Source of the DNA: Bacteroidota bacterium
GTDB taxonomy: Bacteria > Bacteroidota > Bacteroidia > Flavobacteriales > Flavobacteriaceae
NCBI GenBank assembly: GCA_947450355.1
Contig: CANFVB010000005.1
Span: 1 to 38,759 of the forward strand
DNA: 38,759 nt
Direction: 5' to 3'
Below, in pieces: positions 1-9,148 of this stretch. Within the stretch, counting starts at the first letter, position 1, and each line of letters opens with the position of its first letter. The notes under the pieces are model-generated. The model did not search any database. It was not told the DNA's origin and saw only the letters and a list, made by a program, of their open reading frames with translations. A program made the translations under genes and the position numbers.

Positions 1-1307
1 ATTTTATCAATATAAGAAGCCGAACTTACATAAGGTTTTGTGCCTACAATTCCGCCATCGGCAAACTGACTCATTCCGCGAGTATTGGTAATTTCGACCC
101 ATTCGATGGCATCAATATAAATTCCTAAATACCAAGCATCCAACTCGTCAGGATGAACTCCAGCCAAAAGCGCAAAATTTCCGGTAATCATTAAGCGCTG
201 AATATGATGGGCATACGCGTATTTCAAAGATTGATTAATGGAATCTTTTAAACACAACATTTTTGTATTTCCAGTCCAAAACCAATCGGGTAATTTTTCT
301 TGATTGTTAAAGAAATTCAAGTTTGCATATTCTGGCATTTTCAACCAATAAATCCCTCTCATATATTCTCGCCAACCAATTATTTGACGAACAAAACCTT
401 CTAACTGATTGTATTCTATTTCATTAGGGCGTTTTCGCCATTCGGCAATGGCTTTTTCAATGACTTCTTGAGGTGAAATCATTTTTATATTCATCGAAAA
501 CGAAATTCTGGAATGATAAAGCGACCATTCGTTTGGCGTCATCGCATCTTGATAGGATCCAAATAACGACAAACATTCGGTTACGAAAAAATCTAATAAT
601 TCTAAAGATTGTTTTCTATTTATTGGCCAAACAAAATTTTCTGCATCAATAGTTCCGATAGTTTGAATGTCCGTTTTATGAATTTCTGCTACAATTTCCG
701 AAACATTATTATTGAAAACTAAAGGCGTTATTGGCTTATGATTTTTGGGTAATTTCTTCCGATTATCTTCATCATAATTCCATTTCCCATTTAAGGGTTT
801 GTCGTTTTCCATTAAAACATCGTGCTTTTTTCGCATATTTCGATAGAAGCTTTCCATCAAAAATGTTTTTTTGCCTTCGAAAAAATCACCAAGTTCATTT
901 CGACTTGAAAAAAAATGTTCCGAATCTACTACAGAAGTAGTAATAGTTAGTTTTTCGCAGCAGTCTTTTAGGATTTTATCCAATCGATATTCATCTGGAA
1001 ATTGATATTCGAAATTGGTAATTTGATGTTCTGAAATTAGAGTTTCAAGATTTTTATCGAAGGATTGTAAGTTGTTTTCATCATTTATACCAATATAAAT
1101 CACAGTATGATTTGCTGATTGTAAAGATTCAGAAAAAGAGCGCATTGCCGAAAAAAAGCCAACCACTTTTTGGATGTGATGTTTGGCATAATCAGTTTCC
1201 GTGCGAACTTCCATCATCACATAAATCACCGAAGCATCTACCTTAGAAAACCAAGAATGATTGCTGTTTAATTGATCGCCAAGAATTAATCGTAAAGTTT
1301 TAGACAT
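1..1307 (-). CDS. Cryptochrome/photolyase-related protein, FeS-BCP type (partial, 3' end outside window)
   Basis: The frame runs from an ATG at 1307 and leaves the window without a stop, giving about 435 residues. The N-terminus (MSKTLRLILGDQLN) is the usual start of the deoxyribodipyrimidine photolyase-related (DPRP) domain. The C-terminal part carries the FAD-binding stretch typical of bacterial Fe-S cryptochromes/(6-4) photolyases of the PhrB type: a KMLCLKDSI segment whose Cys matches the first Fe-S ligand, then YAHHIQRLMITGNFALL, then NTRGMSQFADGG and KPYVSSASY. The remaining cluster cysteines would lie just beyond position 1. Family members bind FAD, a lumazine-type antenna and a 4Fe-4S cluster and repair (6-4) photoproducts or act as light sensors. 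The DUF2071 gene ends 32 nt upstream, so the two are probably co-transcribed. Family assignment is secure; repair versus signalling cannot be told from the fragment. Confidence 0.9.
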   Translation of the reverse strand, partial: MSKTLRLILGDQLNSNHSWFSKVDASVIYVMMEVRTETDYAKHHIQKVVGFFSAMRSFSESLQSANHTVIYIGINDENNLQSFDKNLETLISEHQITNFEYQFPDEYRLDKILKDCCEKLTITTSVVDSEHFFSSRNELGDFFEGKKTFLMESFYRNMRKKHDVLMENDKPLNGKWNYDEDNRKKLPKNHKPITPLVFNNNVSEIVAEIHKTDIQTIGTIDAENFVWPINRKQSLELLDFFVTECLSLFGSYQDAMTPNEWSLYHSRISFSMNIKMISPQEVIEKAIAEWRKRPNEIEYNQLEGFVRQIIGWREYMRGIYWLKMPEYANLNFFNNQEKLPDWFWTGNTKMLCLKDSINQSLKYAYAHHIQRLMITGNFALLAGVHPDELDAWYLGIYIDAIEWVEITNTRGMSQFADGGIVGTKPYVSSASYIDK

Positions 1308-1339
1308 TTTATTATTTACTATAAGTGTTGAAAAAAATA

Positions 1340-2065
1340 TTAAACAGCGAATTTCAATCGAACTCTTTGCCATTCTATTTTTACAGATGACCCTTCGGCA
1401 ATAAATACTGCTTCTGGCTTGGTGTAATTTAAAACGGAAAACGATTCGCCATACATAGCTTTAAAATCACAATCAATTTTCGTGTCTAAAACGCTATTAA
1501 TTTTCCAACTCGGATGCTGCAATCGGTATTCTTCTGTGTTGTTTTCGTCAATTTTAGTATAACCAAAATAGTGTTCGTAAATGAATTTTTCCAGAGTATC
1601 ATTTTTCATACTAGTTGACTTATTTGACGCTTCTACATAAATACTATTCCAACTATTATTTAATTTCCATTCGAATTTTACTTTTTTTGAATCCAAATCG
1701 TTTGTAATAGAATGTATCGTTGGAACTACGGTATAATGTTCATTGTATAATTTATTTGCCATCCAAGCAACAATTCTGTAAGGAATCGTTTCGTTTATAA
1801 AAACAACGCCCCGCTTGGTGATTCCATCTTCTTTTCGAAGCACATAAAAGCGCAGATTAATTTCTTCAAAAGTGCCGAAAAATGGAATTGGAACATTAAA
1901 AAGCTTTGTTTTTTTAAACATAAAACCAACTAAACTAATATATGCTTTGCCATTATGTAAATCCAAACTAACCCCTTTTGGTAAAAATGGAGTTAAAATT
2001 TCTGGGTCAATTACGTAATTGGCCATTATGATATTTTCCCAATTGGCTTTTAAAAACGTTCCCAT
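1340..2065 (-). CDS. DUF2071 (YqjF-like) family protein
   Basis: This is a 241-aa cytoplasmic protein without signal peptide or membrane segments. It has the hallmarks of DUF2071/YqjF proteins: an N-terminal FLKANWENIIMANYVIDPE block, then LPKGVSLDLHNGKAYISLVGF, an EEINLRFYV block at about residue 68, and a C-terminal segment ending in EWQRVRLKF. The molecular function of the family is not established. In many Bacteroidota such genes sit near DPRP photolyases and light- or stress-linked genes. Here the gene precedes the photolyase on the same strand by 32 nt, suggesting one transcript. The ATG at 2065 is the only sensible start because the conserved domain begins within ten residues. Nothing looks truncated. 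Confidence 0.8.
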   Translation of the reverse strand: MGTFLKANWENIIMANYVIDPEILTPFLPKGVSLDLHNGKAYISLVGFMFKKTKLFNVPIPFFGTFEEINLRFYVLRKEDGITKRGVVFINETIPYRIVAWMANKLYNEHYTVVPTIHSITNDLDSKKVKFEWKLNNSWNSIYVEASNKSTSMKNDTLEKFIYEHYFGYTKIDENNTEEYRLQHPSWKINSVLDTKIDCDFKAMYGESFSVLNYTKPEAVFIAEGSSVKIEWQRVRLKFAV

Positions 2066-2227
2066 AAAATAGACTTATTAATTTTTGAAGGTGTTTTGAT
2101 TTGAAGTTTCTCAAAACACTTAATTTTAGTAATGAAATAATAGTAGAAATTAGGTATCGAAGACTTTGATTAAATGGCAATCTTTAAATCTATATTCAAA
2201 AAGACTTATGAAGTTTCTAATTATTTA

Positions 2228-2647
2228 CTACGAAAACATAGCGTCTTTATGATTTAATAACAACCACTTTTTATCGCTATTCAATTTAAAAGTTGCTATG
2301 TGTTCTCGATTCCATTCTTGCGGGGAAATTAAGGACAAAAAATTAGTTCCATCAGTGCCATTATACAAATGATAAATTTCGCCAATAACGGGTTCAAATG
2401 AAAATTTAGCATTGTAAACTAAATCATTCCATTCGTATTCTTCCATTAATTTTTGGTATTGCAGTTTTAGTTCATTGAACTTATTTTCAAACTCTTTATT
2501 CACATTATGAATACCTCTGCTTTTCCAAGCCACAACATCATCAGTTTTAATTACTGGCGCGCCAACGCTTGTAGAATAAGGCAACAGACTTGCATTATAT
2601 CCTTTTTCGTCTGAAAACACTACGTTATCTGGCTTATCCTTTTTCAT
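2228..2647 (-). CDS. DUF2452 family protein
   Basis: This is a small soluble protein (139 aa from the chosen start) of the DUF2452 family, which is widespread in Bacteroidota and has no assigned function. Conserved blocks are KPDNVVFSDEKGYNASLLPY, VGAPVIKTDDVVAWKSRG, VNKEFENKFNELKLQYQKL (probably helical), FSFEPVIGEIYHLY and FLSLISPQEWN. The frame can be extended to a GTG at 2668, but the conserved N-terminus MKKDKPDNVV begins at the ATG at 2647, so that start is preferred. A TACTTTTG motif on the minus strand (2708-2715) could be its -7 box, giving a leader of roughly 50 nt. The gap of 162 bp to the DUF2071 gene downstream shows no obvious terminator. Confidence 0.75.
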   Translation of the reverse strand: MKKDKPDNVVFSDEKGYNASLLPYSTSVGAPVIKTDDVVAWKSRGIHNVNKEFENKFNELKLQYQKLMEEYEWNDLVYNAKFSFEPVIGEIYHLYNGTDGTNFLSLISPQEWNREHIATFKLNSDKKWLLLNHKDAMFS

Positions 2648-2707
2648 TTTTTGAAATAAATTTATCACTAATTATTTTTTGTTTAACCTAAATAAATAAA
2701 TATTAAA

Positions 2708-2715
2708 CAAAAGTA
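2708..2715 (-). promoter_or_regulatory. Candidate -7 box (TACTTTTG) for the DUF2452 gene
   Basis: Read on the minus strand this is a full match to the Bacteroidota -7 consensus TAnnTTTG, about 60 bp upstream of the ATG at 2647. A TTG lies only 14 nt upstream, shorter than the usual 17-23, so the -33 part is weak. Confidence 0.35.
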
Positions 2716-2775
2716 GATAAAAATAATTACAATTCAGATAATTTTAGAAAATGAAATAGTAACAGGATTAAAATA

Positions 2776-4446
2776 TTACCAAAAAATAGTGTAAAATGCT
2801 GTAATTATTGAAACCACAATTAGTGCACCAATAATAAAACTTGGGGACATTTTAAACATCGTACTATCTACTTCTAATCCATTTGGTTTGATGCCTTTTT
2901 TAGATTCATAAATACTAATTATAACCATTCCTATTACACATATTAAGAAAACAAATCCCATTCTGTCAATAAATGGTATTTCAAAAACGCCATTTGAATT
3001 TGGAACGGCAAAACCAAGTGGATTTAAAAACGATAAATTAACGAAAGCGGGCATAAATTTGAAAATTATTGACATCATAAAACCACCAATAGTTGCAAAC
3101 AAAGCAGCATTAGAAGTAGTTCTTTTCCAAAAGAAACCAAGAATGAACATTGCAAAAACTCCTGGACTTACAAATCCTGTATATTCTTGAATGTATTGAA
3201 ATCCTCCTTTTTTATCAATTCCTAAAAATGGCGCAACGAGAACTGCAATTAACATTGCAATGACAATAGTTTTTTTGCCAATGTTTACTAATTTCTTTTC
3301 ATCGGCATCAATATTAAGTTTGGTTTTGTAAATATCTAATGTAAAAATTGTAGCAATACTATTTGCTTTTCCAGCCAATGAAGCTACGATTGCGGCTGTT
3401 AATGCAGCAAATGAAAGACCTTTTAAACCCACAGGAAGTAGGTTTAATAATGAAGGATATGCTCGATCGGGATTTAGACTTCCATCTTGAAGCATTTCCG
3501 TATGAAAATGTCCATTTTGGTACAATATGAAAGCAGCAATACCAGGTAATACCACAATAACTGGCATTAATAATTTGAGGAAAGCGGCAAATAAAATACC
3601 ACTTCTTGCCGTTTTCAAATCGGCACCTAAAGCACGTTGTGTGATATATTGGTTACAACCCCAATAATTCAAATTGATAATCATCATTCCTCCAATTAAA
3701 ACAGAAAGTCCAGGTAAATCCATATAATTTGGATTGGTCTTTTCAAAAATCATATGAAAATGGTCGTTTGCGTGTGTTGTCATTAATTGAAAACCATTTA
3801 AAACTCCCGATGAACCAAATTCTTTTGCTACCAAATCCAAAGCTAAATAGGTAGTCACTAAACCACCTAAAATTAAAAAGAAAACTTGAATTACATCAGT
3901 ATATCCAATTACTTTCATACCACCAAGTGTTATCATTACTGCGAAGAAAGCAAGGAAAAGCATACAAAAAGTCAAGTTCAATCCAGAGATACTACTTATT
4001 GCCAAAGCGCCTAAATATAAAATTGAAGTTAAATTTACAAACACATAAAGCAGTAGCCAAAATACTGCCATTATCATTGCAACATTACTATTGTAGCGTT
4101 GAAGTAGATATTGTGGCATCGTGAAAATTTTATTTTTTATATAAACAGGGATAAAAAACACGGCTACTATTAAAAGTGTTGCTGCCGACATCCATTCATA
4201 AGTTGCAATGGCTAAACCCATTTTGAATCCACTGCCGCTCATTCCGATAAACTGCTCGGCACTAATATTACTTGCTATCAAAGAGGCGCCAATTGCCCAC
4301 CAAGTCAAAGAACCCTCTGCCAAAAAATAATCTTTACTGCTAGTTTGTTCTTTCTTTTTTCGATTATAAATCCAAAATCCATAGCTGACAATTAGTATGA
4401 AATAGAGTAAAAAAACAATATAGTCTTTAGTAGATAAAGTTTGCAT
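2776..4446 (-). CDS. Sodium/sugar (glucose/galactose-type) symporter, SSS family
   Basis: This 556-aa polytopic inner-membrane protein of the solute:sodium symporter family belongs to the vSGLT-like sugar branch. The N-terminal helix is followed by KDYFLAEGSLTWWAIG and the diagnostic GASLIASNISAEQFIGMSG block. NLNYWGCNQYITQRALGA (about residue 260) and GFFWKRTTSNAALFATIGG (about residue 436) are further sugar-symporter signatures. About 14 hydrophobic segments are visible. It is the last gene of the galactan/galactose operon, 23 nt after galT, so galactose is the likely substrate, taken up with Na+ for GalK. The substrate is inferred from context; glucose or another hexose is possible. The length is normal and no key block is missing. 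Confidence 0.92.
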   Translation of the reverse strand: MQTLSTKDYIVFLLYFILIVSYGFWIYNRKKKEQTSSKDYFLAEGSLTWWAIGASLIASNISAEQFIGMSGSGFKMGLAIATYEWMSAATLLIVAVFFIPVYIKNKIFTMPQYLLQRYNSNVAMIMAVFWLLLYVFVNLTSILYLGALAISSISGLNLTFCMLFLAFFAVMITLGGMKVIGYTDVIQVFFLILGGLVTTYLALDLVAKEFGSSGVLNGFQLMTTHANDHFHMIFEKTNPNYMDLPGLSVLIGGMMIINLNYWGCNQYITQRALGADLKTARSGILFAAFLKLLMPVIVVLPGIAAFILYQNGHFHTEMLQDGSLNPDRAYPSLLNLLPVGLKGLSFAALTAAIVASLAGKANSIATIFTLDIYKTKLNIDADEKKLVNIGKKTIVIAMLIAVLVAPFLGIDKKGGFQYIQEYTGFVSPGVFAMFILGFFWKRTTSNAALFATIGGFMMSIIFKFMPAFVNLSFLNPLGFAVPNSNGVFEIPFIDRMGFVFLICVIGMVIISIYESKKGIKPNGLEVDSTMFKMSPSFIIGALIVVSIITAFYTIFW

Positions 4447-4469
4447 AAAAGGTGGTTTTTAGGTTGGTT

Positions 4470-5519
4470 TTATTTATTTTTATAATGAATGTTGGATATA
4501 TTTCTGATAATTTCTGCACTTTTTTCGGCTGTTATATCTCTTTGTGCTTCCCCGAGCATTTCATATCCAACCATAAATTTTTTCACACTTGCACTTCGTA
4601 ATAAAGGCGGATAAAAATGCATGTGAAAATGCCATTCAGGATGCAAATTATCATCTGTTGGCGCTTGATGAATTCCTGAAGAATAAGGAAATGATGTCTC
4701 AAATAAATTATCATATTTGATAGTTAATTCCTTCACTATTTTCGCAAATGATTGTGTTTCTGAATCAGTAAAATCAGTTATTTTTCCAAATACTCTCTTA
4801 CTGATAATCAAAGTTTCAAACGGCCAAATTGCCCAAAATGGAACTAACGCCACGAAATGTTCGTTTTCCAAAACAATCCGTTCTTTTGTTTTTAATTCTT
4901 CCTGCAAATAATCTTGCAAGAGTGTTCGACTGTATTTTTCAAAATACGTTTTAAAATTGGCTTGCGTTTTTTCTACTTCCTTTGGTAAAGACTGTTGCGC
5001 CCATATTTGCCCGTGCGGATGTGGATTGCTGCAGCCCATAATACTACCTTTATTTTCAAAAATTTGCACATAATTTACAAACTCTTTTTTCCCTAATTCA
5101 GTATATTCTTTTTGCCAAGTTTCAATAATATTTTCAATGGATTCTAGCTCCATTTCTGGTAAAGTAAGATTGTGTTTCGATGAAAAACAAACTACTTTTG
5201 AAATCCCTCTTTCGGGAATGGCCTTGAAAAAAATTGTTTCGGTAGTATTTTCAAAATGAACTTCTTCAGGAGTTATTGCAGCAAAATCATTTTCAAAAAC
5301 ATAGCAATTTTCATAAGAAATGTTTCTCATTCCATTGGCGCGAACATTATCTGGACATAAATAACAAGTGGCATCGTATGATGGTAATTCATTTGAAAAA
5401 ACAGTTTCATTTTGTCCTTGCCACGGTCGCTTTGAGCGATGAGGAGAAACCAAAACCCATTCGTTTATTAATGGATTGTACCGTCGGTGTGGATGCTCAT
5501 TGGTATTGAATTCTTGCAT
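4470..5519 (-). CDS. galT: Galactose-1-phosphate uridylyltransferase
   Basis: This 349-aa class I GalT of the HIT superfamily exchanges UMP between UDP-glucose and galactose-1-phosphate in the Leloir pathway. The active-site motif HPHGQIWA is present (about residues 161-168), with its middle His as the uridylylated nucleophile. CYLCPDNVRANG near residue 52 carries the zinc Cys pair, and the C-terminal HPEWHFHMHFYPP supplies further conserved His. N-terminal HPHRRYNPL and WVLVSPHRSKRPWQGQ are standard for the family. It begins 3 nt after the galK stop and is followed by the symporter after 23 nt, so it is translated from a galactose operon mRNA. Length and motifs are complete; confidence is high. 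Confidence 0.97.
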   Translation of the reverse strand: MQEFNTNEHPHRRYNPLINEWVLVSPHRSKRPWQGQNETVFSNELPSYDATCYLCPDNVRANGMRNISYENCYVFENDFAAITPEEVHFENTTETIFFKAIPERGISKVVCFSSKHNLTLPEMELESIENIIETWQKEYTELGKKEFVNYVQIFENKGSIMGCSNPHPHGQIWAQQSLPKEVEKTQANFKTYFEKYSRTLLQDYLQEELKTKERIVLENEHFVALVPFWAIWPFETLIISKRVFGKITDFTDSETQSFAKIVKELTIKYDNLFETSFPYSSGIHQAPTDDNLHPEWHFHMHFYPPLLRSASVKKFMVGYEMLGEAQRDITAEKSAEIIRNISNIHYKNK

Positions 5520-5522
5520 AAT

Positions 5523-6692
5523 TTAATTATTAAAAAGGGTAGTTCCATTAGAAATTTTCACTTTATAGGATTTTAATTCAATGCCAAAAGTGTCTTTATA
5601 TTGCTTTGATATTTTTTCGATGAGTTCATTTTCTGAACCTTTTTTAACTAAATTTATGGAGCAGCCACCAAATCCGCCACCCATCATTCGTGCGCCCAAA
5701 ACGGATTTTTCATTTTGAACAGCAGCAACTAAAAAATCAATTTCATCACAACTAACTTCATATTCTTTGGCTAATCCGAAATGCGTTTTAGTCATTAATT
5801 CCCCTAATTTATTGAAATCAGAATTTTCAATTGCAATTACTGCATCTTGAACCCGTTGAATTTCCTTAACCACAAAATAGCAACGTTTAAAAAGTGTTTC
5901 GCCAAGTGTATCTTGAAGTTCTAAAACCATATTTTCAGTACAATTTCTAAACGTTTTTACTTCTGGAAAATGTTGTTTTATAATTGAAAGTCCTTGTTCT
6001 ACTTCTTGTCTTCTAACATTATAACCCGAAGTCAAATGCGTATGTTTTACATTACTATCTAATAAAAGTAAGGAATATTTTTTAAAGTCGGCTTTGTGGT
6101 ATTCATATTCTAAAGTGTTGCAATCAAGTTTGATAACTTTGTTTTTCTTGCCAAAAACAGAAGCAAACTGATCCATAATACCACAATTTACACCTACAAA
6201 TGTATGTTCTGATCTTTGTCCAATAAGCGCAATTTCTTGTTTTGACAATCCCAAATCAAATACCTTATTCATTGCATATCCAATACCACATTCTAATGCC
6301 GCTGAAGATGAAAGTCCTGCTCCCATTGGAATGGTACTGCTAAAAACGATATTAAAACCTTGCAACGCAAATTCTTTTTCTTTCAATTGATGTAAAACTC
6401 CTAAAATGTAATTTACCCACATTTTATCAATTGGTTTCAATTTATCATTCCAATCAAATTTATAAGTTTCATTTAAGTCTTTTGCAATAATTGTACATTC
6501 AGAAGTGTCATTTTTTGAAATTGCAAAACAGATGTATTTATTGATAGCAGCTGGCAAAACAAATCCGTCATTATAGTCAATATGCTCGCCAATAATATTA
6601 ATTCTTCCTGGTGAAAGAAATATATATTCAGTTTTTTTTTGAAAAGATTTTTCAAAATGTGCCCTAGTTTCTTGTATTAATTTCTTTTTCAT
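5523..6692 (-). CDS. galK: Galactokinase
   Basis: This 389-aa GHMP-family kinase phosphorylates alpha-D-galactose to galactose-1-phosphate with ATP in the cytoplasm. All three GHMP motifs are visible: the galactokinase signature GRINIIGEHIDYNDG (about residues 29-43), the ATP-binding loop PMGAGLSSSAALE (about 117-129), and the C-terminal GARMMGGGFGGCSI (about 336-349). CGIMDQFASVFG contains the catalytic-region Asp. It lies between the GH2 beta-galactosidase and galT in the same orientation, with 19 nt and 3 nt gaps. It uses galactose released by the upstream enzymes and brought in by the terminal symporter. No oddities in length or motifs. Confidence 0.97.
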   Translation of the reverse strand: MKKKLIQETRAHFEKSFQKKTEYIFLSPGRINIIGEHIDYNDGFVLPAAINKYICFAISKNDTSECTIIAKDLNETYKFDWNDKLKPIDKMWVNYILGVLHQLKEKEFALQGFNIVFSSTIPMGAGLSSSAALECGIGYAMNKVFDLGLSKQEIALIGQRSEHTFVGVNCGIMDQFASVFGKKNKVIKLDCNTLEYEYHKADFKKYSLLLLDSNVKHTHLTSGYNVRRQEVEQGLSIIKQHFPEVKTFRNCTENMVLELQDTLGETLFKRCYFVVKEIQRVQDAVIAIENSDFNKLGELMTKTHFGLAKEYEVSCDEIDFLVAAVQNEKSVLGARMMGGGFGGCSINLVKKGSENELIEKISKQYKDTFGIELKSYKVKISNGTTLFNN

Positions 6693-6711
6693 TTTTGCGA
6701 AAACAAGGTTT

Positions 6712-9138
6712 TTATTTAAGACTAAAAGTGACTGTTTTGGAATTTAATCCATTTGATTTTGCTTCAAATTTAACTGTTCCAGGAGTTTTTTCAGACTGAA
6801 TAATTACCTGACATTTTCCATTGAAAGCACTTCGTTGCCAAGCACCATTTGCACACTTATCAGGTTCGTGAGAACTTGGATCGCCATTGCCAACTCCAAT
6901 TATTTTTGCATTTCCAATAAGGGTAAATGAAATCATATTATCAGCGTTTGGAACTTCTCTTCCTTTTTCATCCTCAAAAGAAACATTGACTATAGCTCCA
7001 TCTTTTCCATCGGCAAGTAATATTGTCTTATCGGTTGAAAGTATTACTTTAATGGCTTTGCCAGTTGTTTCTACTTTTGCAGTTGTTTTCTTGCCTTTTT
7101 TATAGGCAATTGCTTCCAATATTCCTGGTTCATAAATAACTTCCCATTGCAAGTGACTGTTTCGTGGCATTACTTTTTTCCCTAAACTTTTCCCGTTTAA
7201 AAACAATTCAACATTATCAGCATTTGAATTTACCCAAACATCAATTGGTTTTCCTACTTTTTCAGACCAATTCCAATGAGGAGAAATGTGTAAAACATCC
7301 CTATCAGTGCACCAACTTTGATAGTAATAATAGATGTTTTTAGGAAAACCACATATATCCATTATTCCAAAATGAGAGTTGATATTTGGCCAATGAAAGG
7401 GCGTTGGTTCCCCACGATAATCAAAACCTGTCCAAACAAATCCGCCTAACCAATACTTGTTTTCGGCTGCTAATTTCCACCAAACTTCAGCTTTGCTTGC
7501 CCACCAAGGCGCAGTAATGTCTTGGTCTGGAACATATCCTCGGATTGAATCCGTTACATAAATACCTCTTGTAGTTACGGTACTTCCCATTTCAGTTCCT
7601 AAAACGGGTTGATTTGGATGATCCCGATGATAATCAGCTACAGCATATTCTCTATAATTGAAACCCCGAATTGGAATTATTTCGTTGACTCCTTTGAAAT
7701 CATTACCCATATCGGCAGCATACGTACTAGTTCTTGATGGATCTAAATCTTTTTGAATTGATAAAAGAGTTTGCGCAATTTTTTTACCATAATCAGTTCC
7801 TTGAATAGTTTGTTCTTCATTTCCAATTGACCATAAAAATACTGATGGATGGTTTCTGTCTCGTTTTATCAAACGTTTAAATTGATCTGTATATTCTGCA
7901 CTACTATTCAATAAACGTTGCTCGTCTAAAACTAACATTCCCAAACTATCACAAGCTTCTAAAAGTTCAGGAGTTGGTGCGTTATGACTTGTTCGATAAG
8001 CATTTGAACCCATATCTTTCAATAATTTAATGCGGTAATATTGCATAAAATCGGGTAGCGCACTTCCAATTCCAGCGTGGTCTTGATGGTTATTTGTTCC
8101 TAGAATTTTAATGTGTTTTCCGTTTAAAAAGAAACCTTCACTAGCATCAAATTTCAAAGTTCGGATGCCAAAACGAGTTTTAGATTGTTGTATAATTTTA
8201 TTTCCTGATTTAATTACAGATATTGCTTTATACAAATAAGGATCTTCTAACGACCAAATTCGATAATTTGTGATATTTATTTTTTGTTTGACAACAGCAT
8301 TTTTATTTGCATTCAAGGTAATTTTTTGCTCGTTGGTTTTTCTAATAAACTTTCCGTTTCTATCAGTAATATAGGAATAAACTGTGCAATTTTCAGTAGT
8401 GAAATCGTTGTTTTGAATAGTAGTTTCAATAGTTACTGTGGCATTTTTTCCTATTAATTCTGAACTTACATATAATCCATCTTCAGGAATATGTAATTTT
8501 TCAGTAGTATTTAGCCAAACGTGTCTATAAATCCCAGCACCTTCATAAAACCAGCCTTCATTTTGGGTTGCATCTACACGAACGACAATTACATTTTCAG
8601 TTTCAAAATTAATATAATCGGTGATGTCATATGTTTTTCCAACATAACCGCTGAAATTTGTACCTACATAAAAACCATTTAACCAAATAGTTGCATTTCT
8701 ATAAATTCCGTCAAATTGAATTTCAAAACGTTTGTTGACTTCCGTTTTATCAACTTTAAAATGCTTTCTGTACCAACCAATACTATTTTGAGGAAACATT
8801 CCGCCAACAGGTTTGTATCCGTGCGCTTCAATTTCAGATAAAGGGGAGTTTTCAAATGGAAGTCCAACAACCCAATCGTGCGGAACATTTATGGAAGCCC
8901 AAGCGGTATCATTGTATTTTGGATTTACAACAGTAGTCGCATAAACATTTGATTTTGCAAACAATGAGATTTTACTGTAATCGAAATCTTTTTCAGAATC
9001 AGATGAATTTCCCAAATGAAACTTCCAACCTTTATCAAGATTTATTTTATTTTGAGCATTTGAAGTTGTGCAATTTAATAAAAAAACAGAAAGTAGTACT
9101 GTCAATTTGCTAAATGAAAATGTTGAAATTTTACGCAT
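6712..9138 (-). CDS. Glycoside hydrolase family 2 beta-galactosidase, exported
   Basis: This is an 808-aa enzyme from the ATG at 9138. An upstream in-frame ATG at 9165 overlaps the GH53 gene and would precede the signal peptide, so it is rejected. The N-terminal MRKISTFSFSKLTVLLSVFLL is an export signal; cleavage after SNA is likely, although LLNC gives a poor lipobox. Domain order is the jelly-roll sugar-binding domain, the immunoglobulin-like domain, the TIM barrel (KHIKILGTNNHQDH onward), a DUF4982-type domain (VELFLNGKSLGKK) and a C-terminal GH2 domain (ILLADGKDGA...GVGNGDPSSHEP). The acid/base Glu lies in WSIGNEE (E441) and the probable nucleophile in VLGTEMGS (E516). It probably trims galacto-oligosaccharides made by the GH53 enzyme to galactose in the periplasm. 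Specificity is inferred from operon context; other GH2 activities are possible. Confidence 0.9.
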   Translation of the reverse strand: MRKISTFSFSKLTVLLSVFLLNCTTSNAQNKINLDKGWKFHLGNSSDSEKDFDYSKISLFAKSNVYATTVVNPKYNDTAWASINVPHDWVVGLPFENSPLSEIEAHGYKPVGGMFPQNSIGWYRKHFKVDKTEVNKRFEIQFDGIYRNATIWLNGFYVGTNFSGYVGKTYDITDYINFETENVIVVRVDATQNEGWFYEGAGIYRHVWLNTTEKLHIPEDGLYVSSELIGKNATVTIETTIQNNDFTTENCTVYSYITDRNGKFIRKTNEQKITLNANKNAVVKQKINITNYRIWSLEDPYLYKAISVIKSGNKIIQQSKTRFGIRTLKFDASEGFFLNGKHIKILGTNNHQDHAGIGSALPDFMQYYRIKLLKDMGSNAYRTSHNAPTPELLEACDSLGMLVLDEQRLLNSSAEYTDQFKRLIKRDRNHPSVFLWSIGNEEQTIQGTDYGKKIAQTLLSIQKDLDPSRTSTYAADMGNDFKGVNEIIPIRGFNYREYAVADYHRDHPNQPVLGTEMGSTVTTRGIYVTDSIRGYVPDQDITAPWWASKAEVWWKLAAENKYWLGGFVWTGFDYRGEPTPFHWPNINSHFGIMDICGFPKNIYYYYQSWCTDRDVLHISPHWNWSEKVGKPIDVWVNSNADNVELFLNGKSLGKKVMPRNSHLQWEVIYEPGILEAIAYKKGKKTTAKVETTGKAIKVILSTDKTILLADGKDGAIVNVSFEDEKGREVPNADNMISFTLIGNAKIIGVGNGDPSSHEPDKCANGAWQRSAFNGKCQVIIQSEKTPGTVKFEAKSNGLNSKTVTFSLK

Positions 9139-9148
9139 ACAAGTGAAT